DNA from: Castellaniella hirudinis_A
Lineage (GTDB): Bacteria > Pseudomonadota > Gammaproteobacteria > Burkholderiales > Burkholderiaceae_B
Direction: 5' to 3'
Assembly: GCF_047468865.1 (NCBI RefSeq)
Contig: NZ_JBLGTV010000012.1
Span: 43,016 to 107,015 of the forward strand
Length of the DNA: 64,000 nucleotides
The position numbers and the translations under genes were made by a program. Each line of letters opens with the position of its first letter. Positions within the stretch are counted from its first letter, which is position 1. Shown here piece by piece: positions 16,503 through 25,101 of the stretch. Under the pieces are notes generated by a model. That model made no database searches. It saw nothing but the letters and a program-made list of their open reading frames with translations, and was not told where the DNA came from.

Positions 16503-16515
16503 ACATGTTTCATGT
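16503..16515. promoter_or_regulatory. Palindrome upstream of the toxin-antitoxin module
   Basis: ACATG-TTT-CATGT, a perfect 5-3-5 inverted repeat 24 nt before the antitoxin start. A related CATGTAAC half-site lies about 20 nt further upstream. The position suits an autoregulatory operator. Confidence 0.45.
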
Positions 16516-16538
16516 CACGCAATACAGGGAGTCAAACG

Positions 16539-16763
16539 ATGGCGGCCGCACATGTCAACACGCGCGTGCAAAAGCACCGGAAGACCCTGCGCAGGGCCGG
16601 ACTACGGCCGGTGCAACTCTGGGTTCCAGACACGCGACAACCCGGTTTTGCGGAAGAATGCCGTCGCCAATGCCGCTTGGCGGCTGAAGCAGACCGGGCC
16701 GACGCGCACTTGGACGAATTGATGAGTGAAGCCATTGCCGATATAGACGGCTGGGACGATTGA
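16539..16763 (+). CDS. MazE-like antitoxin (DUF3018 type)
   Basis: A 74-residue acidic-tailed protein with the pattern VQKHRKTLRRAGLRPVQLWV followed by GFAEECRRQCRLAAEAD and the C-terminal IADIDGWDD, as in DUF3018 antitoxins paired with MazF/PemK toxins. It should neutralise the toxin encoded next and bind its own promoter. Its TGA overlaps the toxin ATG by one base (TGATG). GGGAG lies at a proper distance before Met 16539, so that start is preferred to an upstream in-frame Met. Confidence 0.8.
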   Translation: MAAAHVNTRVQKHRKTLRRAGLRPVQLWVPDTRQPGFAEECRRQCRLAAEADRADAHLDELMSEAIADIDGWDD

Positions 16764-17101
16764 TGGCGCATCAAAACCTGCGTGGCGCGCTCGTGACCAT
16801 TGCGACGCAAGGCGATTTTGGCAAGCCAAGACCTGCCCTGGTGATCCAGGCCGATCTGTTCGCCGAGCACACCAGTGTGACCGTGCTGCCGATAAGCAGC
16901 ACGCGAGTCTCCGCGCCACTGCTTCGCATCGACGTCGACCCGGATGCGGAGAACGGCTTGCAAAAGCCCTCGCAAGTCATGATTGACAAAGCGCTGACGG
17001 TACGACGCAAGAAAATAGGGACGGCCTTTGGCCATCTCGACACGGCCACGCTGGTTCAAGTCGAGCGCTGCCTGGCCGTTTTCCTGGGTATCGCCAAATA
17101 A
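16763..17101 (+). CDS. MazF/PemK-family endoribonuclease toxin
   Basis: A 112-residue toxin of the CcdB/PemK fold that cleaves mRNA. Visible family features are RGALVTIA near the start, GKPRPALVIQADLF, a VTVLPISST strand and PSQVMIDKALTVRRKKIG. The usual initial GDIV-type segment is replaced by RGALVTIA. Translation is coupled to the antitoxin by the TGATG overlap. Length is normal for the family and the frame is intact, so it is probably functional. Confidence 0.82.
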   Translation: MAHQNLRGALVTIATQGDFGKPRPALVIQADLFAEHTSVTVLPISSTRVSAPLLRIDVDPDAENGLQKPSQVMIDKALTVRRKKIGTAFGHLDTATLVQVERCLAVFLGIAK

Positions 17102-17207
17102 GATTTCCCAAGAAAGCATCCAGGCCGCGCCCGCTTCGTCCAGCCGGCCACGCCTTGAATTTCCCCATTCCGCCCCCATGTCCATGGTCTTGGACCAAGA
17201 GAACACC

Positions 17208-17741
17208 ATGGAACAATTTCACGCCACTACCATCGTCTGCGTCCGCCGCGGCAACGAGGTCGCCCTGGGCGGCGACGGCCAGGTCACCCTGGGCAATATC
17301 GTCATCAAGGGCACTGCCCGAAAAATCCGCCGCCTGTACCACGACAAGGTGCTGGCCGGCTTTGCCGGCGCCACCGCCGACGCCTTCACCCTGCAGGAAC
17401 GCTTCGAGGCCAAGCTGGAAAAACACCAGGGCCACCTGATGCGCGCCGCCGTCGAGCTGACCCGCGACTGGCGCACCGACCGCGTGCTGCGCCGCCTGGA
17501 GGCCATGCTGATCGTGGCCGACCAAGAGCACACCTTGATCCTGACCGGCAACGGCGACGTGCTGGAACCGGAACACGGCATCGCCGCCATCGGCTCGGGC
17601 GGGGCCTATGCGCAGTCCGCCGCGCGCGCCCTGCTGGAGGCCACCGACATGACGCCCGCCGAGATCGTCAAGAAATCCCTGGAAATCGCCGGGGAGCTGT
17701 GCATCTACACCAACCTGAACCACACCGTCGAAACCCTATAA
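17208..17741 (+). CDS. hslV: ATP-dependent protease subunit HslV
   Basis: Peptidase subunit of the HslUV (ClpQY) protease. The mature N-terminal catalytic Thr is in HATTIVCVRRG. GGDGQVTLGN, FAGATADAFTL and IGSGGAYAQSAARAL are conserved. At 177 aa the length is typical. An in-frame extension to 17028 is ignored because the family begins at Met 17208. It is followed 8 nt later by hslU. Together they degrade misfolded and regulatory proteins, usually under sigma-32 control. Confidence 0.94.
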   Translation: MEQFHATTIVCVRRGNEVALGGDGQVTLGNIVIKGTARKIRRLYHDKVLAGFAGATADAFTLQERFEAKLEKHQGHLMRAAVELTRDWRTDRVLRRLEAMLIVADQEHTLILTGNGDVLEPEHGIAAIGSGGAYAQSAARALLEATDMTPAEIVKKSLEIAGELCIYTNLNHTVETL

Positions 17742-17749
17742 GGCCCGCC

Positions 17750-19081
17750 ATGTCTGCCACCCCCATGACCCCAAAAGAAATCGTGTCGGAACTGGACAAG
17801 CACATCGTCGGCCAGGACAAGGCCAAGCGATCCGTGGCCGTGGCGCTGCGCAACCGCTGGCGCCGCCAGCAGGTGGCCGAGCCCCTGCGCCACGAAATCG
17901 TCCCCAAGAACATCCTGATGATCGGCCCCACCGGCGTGGGCAAGACTGAAATCGCCCGCCGTCTGGCGCGCCTGGCCAACGCGCCCTTCATCAAGATCGA
18001 AGCCACTAAATTCACCGAGGTCGGCTATGTGGGCCGCGACGTGGACACCATCGTGCGCGATCTGGTCGAAGTCGCCGTCAAGCAGACCCGTGAAACCGAG
18101 ACTCGCCGCGTGCGCACCCAGGCCGAAGACGCCGCCGAGGATCGCATCCTGGACGCGCTGCTGCCGCCGCCGCGCAACGCCCACGGCGAACCCGAGCGCG
18201 AGGAAAACGACACCCGCCAGAAATTCCGCAAGCGCCTGCGCGAGGGCCGGCTGGATGACACAATGATCGACATCGAAGTGGCCCAGGCCCAACCGCACAT
18301 GGAAATCATGGCCCCGCCGGGCATGGAGGAAATGACCGAGCAGCTGCGCGGCATGTTCGCCGGCTTGTCGCAGGGCAAGACCAAATCGCGCAAGCTGCCG
18401 GTCAAGGAAGCCTTCCGCCTGCTGGTCGAGGAAGAAGCCGCCCGACGCATCAACGAGGACGATCTGCGCACCCAGGCGGTGACACTGGTCGAACAGCACG
18501 GCATCGTGTTTTTGGATGAAATCGACAAGATCGCCGCCCGCCAGGAAACCGGCGGGGCGGACGTGTCGCGCCAAGGCGTGCAGCGCGACCTGCTGCCACT
18601 GGTGGAAGGCACCACCGTCAACACCAAATACGGTATGGTGCGCACCGATCACATCCTGTTCATTGCGTCGGGGGCGTTCCATTTGTCGCGGCCTTCGGAT
18701 CTGATCCCGGAGCTGCAGGGCCGCTTTCCCATCCGCGTCGAGCTGGATTCCCTGAGCACGGATGATTTCGTGCGCATCCTGAGCAAGACGGACGCGTCCC
18801 TGACCAAGCAATACTGCGCCCTGATGGCCACCGAGGACGTGGCTCTGGAATTTACCGACAGCGGCATCCGCCGCCTGGCGGAACTGGCCTTCGAGGTCAA
18901 CGAGCGCACCGAGAACATCGGTGCGCGGCGGCTGTACACCATCATGGAAAAACTGCTGGAAGACCTGTCTTTCGAAGCCGCCAACCCGGGCGAACAGGCC
19001 GTGGTGATCGACACCGAATACGTCAATGACAAGCTATCGGAAACCGCCGGCAGCCAGGATCTGGCGCGCTACGTGCTGTGA
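17750..19081 (+). CDS. hslU: HslUV ATPase subunit HslU
   Basis: AAA+ unfoldase that feeds substrates to HslV. Early residues give MTPKEIVSELDKHIVGQDKA, Walker A GPTGVGKTEIARRLARL and the GYVGRDVD pore loop. The I-domain spans about residues 115-230, Walker B is IVFLDEIDKIA, sensor regions follow, and the last residues end in LARYVL, the tail that docks into HslV. At 443 aa it is full length. Its start lies 8 nt after hslV in an operon. Confidence 0.95.
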   Translation: MSATPMTPKEIVSELDKHIVGQDKAKRSVAVALRNRWRRQQVAEPLRHEIVPKNILMIGPTGVGKTEIARRLARLANAPFIKIEATKFTEVGYVGRDVDTIVRDLVEVAVKQTRETETRRVRTQAEDAAEDRILDALLPPPRNAHGEPEREENDTRQKFRKRLREGRLDDTMIDIEVAQAQPHMEIMAPPGMEEMTEQLRGMFAGLSQGKTKSRKLPVKEAFRLLVEEEAARRINEDDLRTQAVTLVEQHGIVFLDEIDKIAARQETGGADVSRQGVQRDLLPLVEGTTVNTKYGMVRTDHILFIASGAFHLSRPSDLIPELQGRFPIRVELDSLSTDDFVRILSKTDASLTKQYCALMATEDVALEFTDSGIRRLAELAFEVNERTENIGARRLYTIMEKLLEDLSFEAANPGEQAVVIDTEYVNDKLSETAGSQDLARYVL

Positions 19082-19102
19082 AAACACAGTGGCCGGCGCC
19101 GC

Positions 19103-19462
19103 CTATTTTTTCTTCAGGGCGATGATCCGGTACTGCTGATTGGCCCGCTGGGCGGTGAATTCGACTATATCGCCCACGACGATCCCGTCCAGCAGGACGA
19201 CATCCAGGTGGTACACCAGCGTCATGGCGGGCAATTCCAGCTTGGGGATGGCCCCATGCCGGATGGCGATCTTGCCCGCCGTCGGCGTGATACGCACCAC
19301 CTGGCCGCTGGCCCGGGCCTGCACGGGCTGGGCCTGGGCCACCTGGCCCAGCACCTGAAGGTTCGGCACGGACGGGGCGGCGGCCCGGGCCTGCGCGGCG
19401 GGGGCCGACAGTGCCAACGCCGCCAACGCCGGCAGGGCCATCGAAAAAAAACGAAGCATCAT
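19103..19462 (-). CDS. CusF-like periplasmic copper-binding protein
   Basis: Exported protein of 119 aa with a clear signal peptide ending near APAAQARA. The mature part resembles CusF/CusX copper chaperones: GQVVRITPTAGKIAIRHG then LELPAMTLVYHL. Compared with E. coli CusF, the metal-binding His and the first Met are present, but the capping Trp and the second Met are both Leu. Copper affinity may differ or another role is possible. No efflux genes lie next to it. Start is ATGATG at 19462. Confidence 0.68.
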   Translation of the reverse strand: MMLRFFSMALPALAALALSAPAAQARAAAPSVPNLQVLGQVAQAQPVQARASGQVVRITPTAGKIAIRHGAIPKLELPAMTLVYHLDVVLLDGIVVGDIVEFTAQRANQQYRIIALKKK

Positions 19463-19567
19463 GGGATAAACTCTAGCCTCTTGGCACCGGGCGCCGCCAC
19501 ACGGCAGGCCACCCCGCCGGCCAACGGCCCCTTTGCCGCCAAGCATAACGTAAAACCGAGCCCGACC

Positions 19568-20074
19568 TTGCCCAACGCCATCCCTGGTTACACCCTGCGC
19601 CCCGCCACCGAAGCCGACATCCCCGCCATCCACGCGCTGATGATGGAAATGGCCACCTTCGAGAAACTGACGGACATTTTCAAAGCCACGCACGACAGCC
19701 TGCGGGCCAGCTTCTTCGGCCCCCAGGCGGCCGCCCACGCGCTGGTGATCACCCCCGACACGGCGCCCGGCGCCCCGGTCGCGTACATCATGTGGTTTCA
19801 CAACTACTCCAGCTTCCTGGATCGCCGGGGCCTGTACCTGGAGGACGTGTATATCTCGCCCGCCCACCGGGGCCGCGGCCTGGGCGGCTGGGTGCTCAAA
19901 CACCTGGCGGCCCTGGCGGTGGAACTCGGCTGCGGCCGCTTCGAGTGGGTGGTGCTGGACTGGAACCAGAACGCCATTGATTTCTACAAACACCACGGGG
20001 CCGAAATCCTGGACGACTGGCGCGTCGTGCGCGTCACGGGCGAGGCCCTGCAGCGCCTGGCCACGGACGACTGA
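19568..20074 (+). CDS. GNAT-family N-acetyltransferase
   Basis: Acetyl-CoA-dependent acetyltransferase of about 168 aa. The fold is seen in YTLRPATEADIPAIHALM, the motif A segment VYISPAHRGRGLGGWVLKHL (acetyl-CoA pyrophosphate binding) and a motif B-like WVVLDWNQNAIDFYKHHGAE. It resembles diamine (spermidine-type) N-acetyltransferases, but the substrate is unproven. No ATG exists before the domain; a TTG at 19568 gives the right N-terminus, so the start is uncertain. Confidence 0.8.
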   Translation: MPNAIPGYTLRPATEADIPAIHALMMEMATFEKLTDIFKATHDSLRASFFGPQAAAHALVITPDTAPGAPVAYIMWFHNYSSFLDRRGLYLEDVYISPAHRGRGLGGWVLKHLAALAVELGCGRFEWVVLDWNQNAIDFYKHHGAEILDDWRVVRVTGEALQRLATDD

Positions 20075-20127
20075 TCCACCGCCCCGGCGGCAAGCCCCGG
20101 GGCCGCCCCCTATCCAAGGAAGACACC

Positions 20128-20667
20128 ATGTCGCTGCGCGTTTCCATCGTCGCCACCCGCACCGGGGATGACGGCACCACCGGCCTGGGAGACAAGACCC
20201 GGGTATCCAAGGACGCGCCGCGCATCGCGGCGCTGGGCGACGTGGATGAGCTGAACAGCGCCTTGGGCGTATGGCGCACCCATCCCCTGCCCGATGACGT
20301 GGACGCCCTGCTCAAGCGCATCCAGCACGATCTGTTCGATCTGGGCGGCGAACTGTGCATCCCCGGCTGGACGGCCCTGACGGACGCCCACACCCAGCGG
20401 CTGGATCAGGCCCTGCAGCATTACAACGCCGCGCTGGGGCCGCTGCAGGAATTCATCCTGCCCGGCGGCTGTCCGGCGGCGGCCCAGGCGCATGTGGCGC
20501 GCACCATCGCCCGCCGGGCCGAACGCGCCGTGGTCACCCTGTCCCGCCAGGACACGGTCAATCCGCCGGTGCTGCATTATTTGAACCGCCTGTCCGACCT
20601 GTGCTTCGTGCTGGCGCGCTACCTGAACCGCGCCGCCGGGGTCGGCGACGTGCTGTGGGAGCGATAG
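20128..20667 (+). CDS. PduO-type ATP:cob(I)alamin adenosyltransferase
   Basis: Makes adenosylcobalamin from cob(I)alamin and ATP. The PduO/MMAB family signature is visible: TRTGDDGTTGLGDKTRVSKD (ATP-binding), GDVDELNSALG, QHDLFDLGGEL, then the conserved ARTIARRAERAVV and YLNRLSDLCFVLARYLNR. At 179 aa it is a typical single-domain enzyme. No cobalamin riboswitch was recognised upstream. It sits 53 nt downstream of the acetyltransferase gene, perhaps in one transcript. Confidence 0.92.
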   Translation: MSLRVSIVATRTGDDGTTGLGDKTRVSKDAPRIAALGDVDELNSALGVWRTHPLPDDVDALLKRIQHDLFDLGGELCIPGWTALTDAHTQRLDQALQHYNAALGPLQEFILPGGCPAAAQAHVARTIARRAERAVVTLSRQDTVNPPVLHYLNRLSDLCFVLARYLNRAAGVGDVLWER

Positions 20668-20706
20668 GCCCCTGCGCCGACAAAGCGGGCGCGGACGGCG
20701 CGGGGA

Positions 20707-21234
20707 TCAGCGGGCGTCGTCCGAATGCACCTGCAGGGCTTCCAGAAACCGCGACACCATGTTGTAGGCGGCGACAGTGGCCGTCAGCTCGATCAATTCC
20801 TGGTCGGAAAACGCCTGCCTGACGGCGGCGAACACCTCATCGGGCACCTGCACCGCGAGGGTCATGGCATCGGCATAGGCCAGCACAGCGCGCTGGCGGC
20901 CATCGAACAGCGCCAGCGGCGGGCGCGCCGCCGCCAGCGCATCCAGCTGATCCTGGCGCAACCCTTCGCGCAGGGCGATGGGGGCGTGCTGGTCGGCTTC
21001 GTAGGGGGCGCGATTCAGGTGGGCGATGCGCATGATGACCAGTTCGCGCAGCGCGCCATCCAGGCTGCTTTTCTGGCGGATGGCGGTCAGGTAGGTCAGC
21101 CAGCCTTCGGCAACCGAAGGGCTGTGCAGCAGCATCTGGTACAGGTGCAGGACACTGCCGCGCTCGGCAGCGATGCGCTGCGCCAGGCCGGCCGCCGGGC
21201 CGTGCTTCAAATCTGCGTAGGAAAGTCGGGCCAT
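20707..21234 (-). CDS. Carboxymuconolactone decarboxylase-like (AhpD-fold) protein
   Basis: A 175-residue helical protein of the CMD family, seen in LRELVIMRIAHLNRAPYEAD and the following QHAPIALREGL. The CxxC pair of AhpD-type peroxidase members is absent, so it is closer to the non-redox branch. Met 21234 is used because CAGGA lies just upstream. It is 38 nt downstream of the class III aminotransferase on the same strand, so the two may share a transcript. Substrate unknown. Confidence 0.75.
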   Translation of the reverse strand: MARLSYADLKHGPAAGLAQRIAAERGSVLHLYQMLLHSPSVAEGWLTYLTAIRQKSSLDGALRELVIMRIAHLNRAPYEADQHAPIALREGLRQDQLDALAAARPPLALFDGRQRAVLAYADAMTLAVQVPDEVFAAVRQAFSDQELIELTATVAAYNMVSRFLEALQVHSDDAR

Positions 21235-21272
21235 GGAAGCATCCTGAAAACAAAGCGGTCTGGACAGCAAGA

Positions 21273-22598
21273 CTACGCGGGCAGCACCTGGCGCACGGTG
21301 CGATCCAGCCGCACAACGATCTCGTCGATATCGGCGGGCGTGCAGATGAATGGCGGTGCCAACAGCACATGGTCACCATGCGCCCCATCTATCGTACCGC
21401 CCATGGGGTACATCATCAGGCCGTTTTCCATGGCCTGCCGCTTGAGCCGGGCGTGGGTCTTCAGGGCCGGATCCAGCACCGTCTTGGCGGCGCGATCCTG
21501 CACGAACTCGATGCCCACGAACAGGCCGCGCCCCCGGATGTCCCCCACGTTGGGATGATCGGCAAAGGCTGCCCGCAGGCTGGCGCGCAGTTGGTCGCCG
21601 CGCGCCAGCACATTGGCCAGCAGCCCGTCGCGCTCGATCACCCGCTGCACGGCCAGGGCGGCGGCGCACGCGGTGGCATGCCCCATATAGGTGTGACCAT
21701 GCTGGAAAAACCCGCTGCCCCGCACGATGGCGTCGTAAATGCGGCGGCTGGCCAGCATGGCCCCGATGGGCTGATAGCCGGCCCCCAGGCCCTTGGCGAC
21801 CGTCAGGATGTCGGGCGCGACCCCGTCTTCGGCGCAGGCGAACAAATGCCCCGTGCGCCCCATGCCCGCCATGACTTCATCCAGGATCAGCAGCACCCCG
21901 TGGCGGTCGCACACCTGGCGGATGCGCTGCAGATAGGTGCGCACCGGCGGCACGGCCCCCGCCGTGGCCCCCACCACGGTTTCGGCGACGAACGCCGCCA
22001 CCCGGCCCGGGCCGACGGATTGAATCATGGCGTCCAGTTCGTCGGCCAGGCGCTGGGCATAGGCTTCCTCGGTTTCGCCGGGGCGCTGATCCCGATAGGC
22101 ATAGCAGGGCGAGACATGGTGCGCCGGCACCAGCAAGGGCAGGAACGGTCTGCGCCGCCAGGCATTGCCGCCAATGGCCAAGGCCCCCAGGGTGTTGCCA
22201 TGATAGCTTTGACGGCGGGCGATGAACTGGCTGCGTTCGGGCTCGCCCTGTTCCACGAAATACTGGCGCGCCAGCTTCAAGGCGGCCTCGACCGCTTCGG
22301 AGCCCCCGGAGACAAAATACACATGATCCAGGTCGCCCGGCGCCCGCTGCGCCAGGAAATCGGCCAGGTCTTCGCAGGCCTGGGTGGTAAAGAAGGACGA
22401 ATGCGCATAAGCCACCTGATCCAGCTGGGCCTTGATGGCGGCGATCACGTCCGGGTGGCCATGTCCTAGGCAGGACACCGCCGCGCCGCCCGAGGCATCG
22501 AGGTAAGCGCGGCCATCCGCGTCGAACAGGGAAATCCCCTGCCCGCGCACCGCGCGTTTCAGCGTATGCTGGGGATTACGATGGAATACATGGGTCAT
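21273..22598 (-). CDS. Class III PLP-dependent aminotransferase
   Basis: Omega-aminotransferase family enzyme of about 441 aa, related to acetylornithine, 4-aminobutyrate and beta-alanine transaminases. Features include DASGGAAVSCLGHGHPDV, VYFVSGGSEAVEAALKLARQ (PLP phosphate region), GVLLILDEVMAGMGRTG and the Schiff-base Lys in ILTVAKGLGAGYQPIGAML. Met 22598 fits the family start better than one 13 codons upstream. It is divergent from an RpiR regulator with a palindrome between them, so that regulator probably controls it. Substrate cannot be told. Confidence 0.88.
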   Translation of the reverse strand: MTHVFHRNPQHTLKRAVRGQGISLFDADGRAYLDASGGAAVSCLGHGHPDVIAAIKAQLDQVAYAHSSFFTTQACEDLADFLAQRAPGDLDHVYFVSGGSEAVEAALKLARQYFVEQGEPERSQFIARRQSYHGNTLGALAIGGNAWRRRPFLPLLVPAHHVSPCYAYRDQRPGETEEAYAQRLADELDAMIQSVGPGRVAAFVAETVVGATAGAVPPVRTYLQRIRQVCDRHGVLLILDEVMAGMGRTGHLFACAEDGVAPDILTVAKGLGAGYQPIGAMLASRRIYDAIVRGSGFFQHGHTYMGHATACAAALAVQRVIERDGLLANVLARGDQLRASLRAAFADHPNVGDIRGRGLFVGIEFVQDRAAKTVLDPALKTHARLKRQAMENGLMMYPMGGTIDGAHGDHVLLAPPFICTPADIDEIVVRLDRTVRQVLPA

Positions 22599-22640
22599 TT
22601 CTGGTCTCTCTACTGGCGCACTCGCCAGGGACATCAACAG

Positions 22641-22670
22641 ATGTTTCGTATATCATATATCAAGAAACAT
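22641..22670. promoter_or_regulatory. Putative RpiR-family operator
   Basis: ATGTTTC and GAAACAT form a perfect 7-bp inverted repeat separated by 16 bp of AT-rich sequence. It lies midway between the divergent aminotransferase and RpiR regulator starts. Position and symmetry suggest the operator of the adjacent regulator. Confidence 0.6.
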
Positions 22671-22711
22671 TCGATTCATATCCTTTTCAGTCAACCTGCG
22701 TGGTTTCTGTC

Positions 22712-23578
22712 ATGTCCTCCCCACACTCCCCAGATGAACTGATCCAGCACATCCAGGCCCAGTACGCAACACTCAGCCCCCAGTTCAAGGCCAGCGCGCG
22801 CTACCTCATCGACCATCCCGCCCAGGTCTCCACCCTGTCCGCCCGCAAATTGGCCCTGCTGGCCGGCGTGCAGCCCGCCACGCTGGTGCGCCTGGCCCAG
22901 CATCTGGGCTTCGCCGGCTGGGACGCCCTGAAATCCGTGTTCACGCGCGACCTCCAACAGCGCCCCGGCGGCTATGCGGCGCGGGCGCAATCCCTGGTGG
23001 ATCGCACCGAACCCGATCAAACCGCCTGGCACAACGCCATCCACCAGCAAACCCACAATCTGCACGCCCTGGAACCCGGCAACCGCCAGGCCATGCAACG
23101 GGCGGTCAGCCACCTGCTGCAGGCCGGCCGCGTACTGGTGGCCGGCTTTCGCTCCTGCCATGCCCCAGCCTTCAGCCTGTACTATCTATGCAGCCTGTTT
23201 CGCCGGGACATCGGCCTGCTGCACAACGCCGGGGGTACACTCAGCCTGGATCTGCACCACCTGCAGGCCGGCGACACCGTGCTGCTCATCAGCTTCGCCC
23301 CCTATTCACGCGAAATCCTGCAGGTCGCCGAAACCGCCCGGGCGCGAGACTGCACGGTCATGGCGCTCTGCGACAGCCAGGTCGCGCCCATCGCCCTGCA
23401 GGCCGACCACATCCTGACCTTCCCCACTCAGGGGCACTCTTTTTTTCCCTCCACGGTAGCCATCCAATCCCTGGTCGAAATGCTGGCCCAGCAATGGCTG
23501 GCGCGCAGCGGCGAGGCAGCCATCACGGCCTTGGCGCAAGCCGAAGACCACCTGCAGAAAACCGGGGCTTACCTTTAA
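22712..23578 (+). CDS. RpiR/MurR-family transcriptional regulator
   Basis: The N-terminal HTH_6 domain (FKASARYLIDHPAQVSTLSA, LALLAGVQPATLVRLAQHLG) is followed by a C-terminal SIS sugar-isomerase-like domain (about residues 125-260; GRVLVAGFRSCHAP, GDTVLLISFAPYSREILQVA) that usually binds a phosphosugar or amino-compound ligand. 288 aa. Met 22712 is preferred over an upstream GTG. It is divergent from the aminotransferase, and the C45-type enzyme gene begins 8 nt after its stop, so it likely governs both. Confidence 0.88.
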   Translation: MSSPHSPDELIQHIQAQYATLSPQFKASARYLIDHPAQVSTLSARKLALLAGVQPATLVRLAQHLGFAGWDALKSVFTRDLQQRPGGYAARAQSLVDRTEPDQTAWHNAIHQQTHNLHALEPGNRQAMQRAVSHLLQAGRVLVAGFRSCHAPAFSLYYLCSLFRRDIGLLHNAGGTLSLDLHHLQAGDTVLLISFAPYSREILQVAETARARDCTVMALCDSQVAPIALQADHILTFPTQGHSFFPSTVAIQSLVEMLAQQWLARSGEAAITALAQAEDHLQKTGAYL

Positions 23579-23586
23579 AACCACTT

Positions 23587-24624
23587 ATGTTCAACGCTGC
23601 ACACTGCCCATTAGCCTGGGTCGACGCCCACGGCACCCACTACGAAATCGGCATGGCGCTGGGGCGCTGGGGCGCCGCCGCCTGCCAGCGGCACCTGGTG
23701 CATTCCCCCGCCTGGGCGCAAGTCATGCGGTTCCGGGGCGCCGCCGACATCCAGGCCGTCCAGGCGCTGGTGCATCAGCACTTCCCCTGGATTCAACGCG
23801 AGCTCGCCGGCCTGGCCGACGGCCTGGGTCTGCCCTACGAGGACGTCTTTCTCTGGAATTGCCGGGGGGATCTCTGGGCCATGGCCCCCGATGGCTGCAC
23901 CACCGTGCTGGCGCCCCAGCGCCTCAGCCACAACGAAGACGGCGACCCGGGCTTCGCGGGGTTCTGCGGGCTGGGCTGGGTGCGGCCCATCGACGCCCCC
24001 AGCTTCATCTCGTTTCTCTATCCGGGGTCGCTGCCCGGACACACCCTGGCCGTCAACCAGGCGGGTCTGGGGGTGACCGTCAACAACATCCGCGCGCGGC
24101 GCGCGCGGGCCACAGGCCTGCCGCGCATGGTGCTGACGCGGGCCGTGCTGGCCACGCAAAGCCCCGCCCAGGCCATCGCCCTGCTGCACGCGCAGCCCCG
24201 CATGGGCGCCTTTCACCTGGGCCTGGGGCAGCCGGGCCCGGCGGGCATCTACAGTGTGGAATTCAGCCAGCAGGCCGTTTCGGTGCAGCGGGTGCGCCAG
24301 GCCCGGCTGCTGCATGCCAACCACGCCATCCACGACAGCCAGCAAGACTTGCCGCAGGTGGTCACGGCCTCGTCGAGCCGGCGCCAGGCGCGGGGGGACG
24401 AACTCCTGCGCCTGGACACGCCGGCCCTGGACATTCTGGCCGACACGGGCGACGCCCAGGAACCCATCCTGCGCCTGTCGGCTCACGACACCGACCAGGA
24501 AAACACCCTGGCCACCGCCGACATGGACTTCAGCGGCGACGCCGTGCGCTGGGACGTCTACGCCCCGGGCCAGCGCACCGCCGCCTTCAGCTTCCAGGGC
24601 CTGCACCGCCTGGCGGACGACTGA
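23587..24624 (+). CDS. C45 (acyl-CoA:6-APA acyltransferase-like) family hydrolase
   Basis: Ntn-hydrolase of 345 aa resembling isopenicillin-N acyltransferases and acid-ceramidase-like amidases. The precursor should cleave itself before the Cys in MAPDGCTTVLAP (about residue 104), leaving that Cys as the catalytic nucleophile. Other family segments are ALGRWGAAACQRH, LAGLADGLGLPYEDVFLWNC and AGLGVTVNNIRARRA. The substrate is unknown. It shares an operon with the RpiR regulator and lies opposite a transaminase, so an N-acyl amine or amide catabolic route is plausible. Confidence 0.78.
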   Translation: MFNAAHCPLAWVDAHGTHYEIGMALGRWGAAACQRHLVHSPAWAQVMRFRGAADIQAVQALVHQHFPWIQRELAGLADGLGLPYEDVFLWNCRGDLWAMAPDGCTTVLAPQRLSHNEDGDPGFAGFCGLGWVRPIDAPSFISFLYPGSLPGHTLAVNQAGLGVTVNNIRARRARATGLPRMVLTRAVLATQSPAQAIALLHAQPRMGAFHLGLGQPGPAGIYSVEFSQQAVSVQRVRQARLLHANHAIHDSQQDLPQVVTASSSRRQARGDELLRLDTPALDILADTGDAQEPILRLSAHDTDQENTLATADMDFSGDAVRWDVYAPGQRTAAFSFQGLHRLADD

Positions 24625-24651
24625 TCCGCCTTAACTTAACTCAACTTAACT

Positions 24652-24969
24652 TTACTTGACGCGGCTGACCATGTATTCCACGGCTGCGCGCAAAGCGGCG
24701 TCGTCGGCCTTGGTGCCGCCCCGCGCGGGCATGGCGCCTTTGCCGTTGGTGGCCACCGACATCATCTCGTCCATGCCGCGGGCGATGATCGGATCCCAGG
24801 CCTTTTTATTGCCGAGCTTCGGGGCATTGGCCGCCCCGGTGCTGTGGCAGGCCACGCACGACGACTTGTACAGTTTTTCACCTTGCTTCAAGGTGCCGGC
24901 ATCGCTGGCCATCGACAGGGCCGGGGCCAGCGCCAGGCTCAGGGCGGCAATACTCAGGGTTTTCAACAT
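24652..24969 (-). CDS. Small class I c-type cytochrome
   Basis: Exported monohaem cytochrome c of 105 aa, like cytochrome c5. It has a signal peptide (ending near LSMA), haem motif CVACH (about residue 38), and an axial Met probably in KGAMPARGG. Met 24969 is preceded by a GGAGGAAAC-type ribosome site. It lies 132 nt downstream of nirK on the same strand and is a good candidate electron donor to the nitrite reductase. A stretch of near-tandem TTAACT/AACTTAAC bases lies at its 3' end. Confidence 0.85.
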   Translation of the reverse strand: MLKTLSIAALSLALAPALSMASDAGTLKQGEKLYKSSCVACHSTGAANAPKLGNKKAWDPIIARGMDEMMSVATNGKGAMPARGGTKADDAALRAAVEYMVSRVK

Positions 24970-25101
24970 GGTTTCCTCCGGTAGGGGCGTCTTGCTTTTG
25001 TCCAGGCGCCCTGGGTCGGCCAATCGGCCGGCGGTTCGATCAAAAACAGCCCTTGCGGCGGCGCCCGGGGCCGCAAGCCATCGGACGCCGCCCTGGCCGG
25101 G

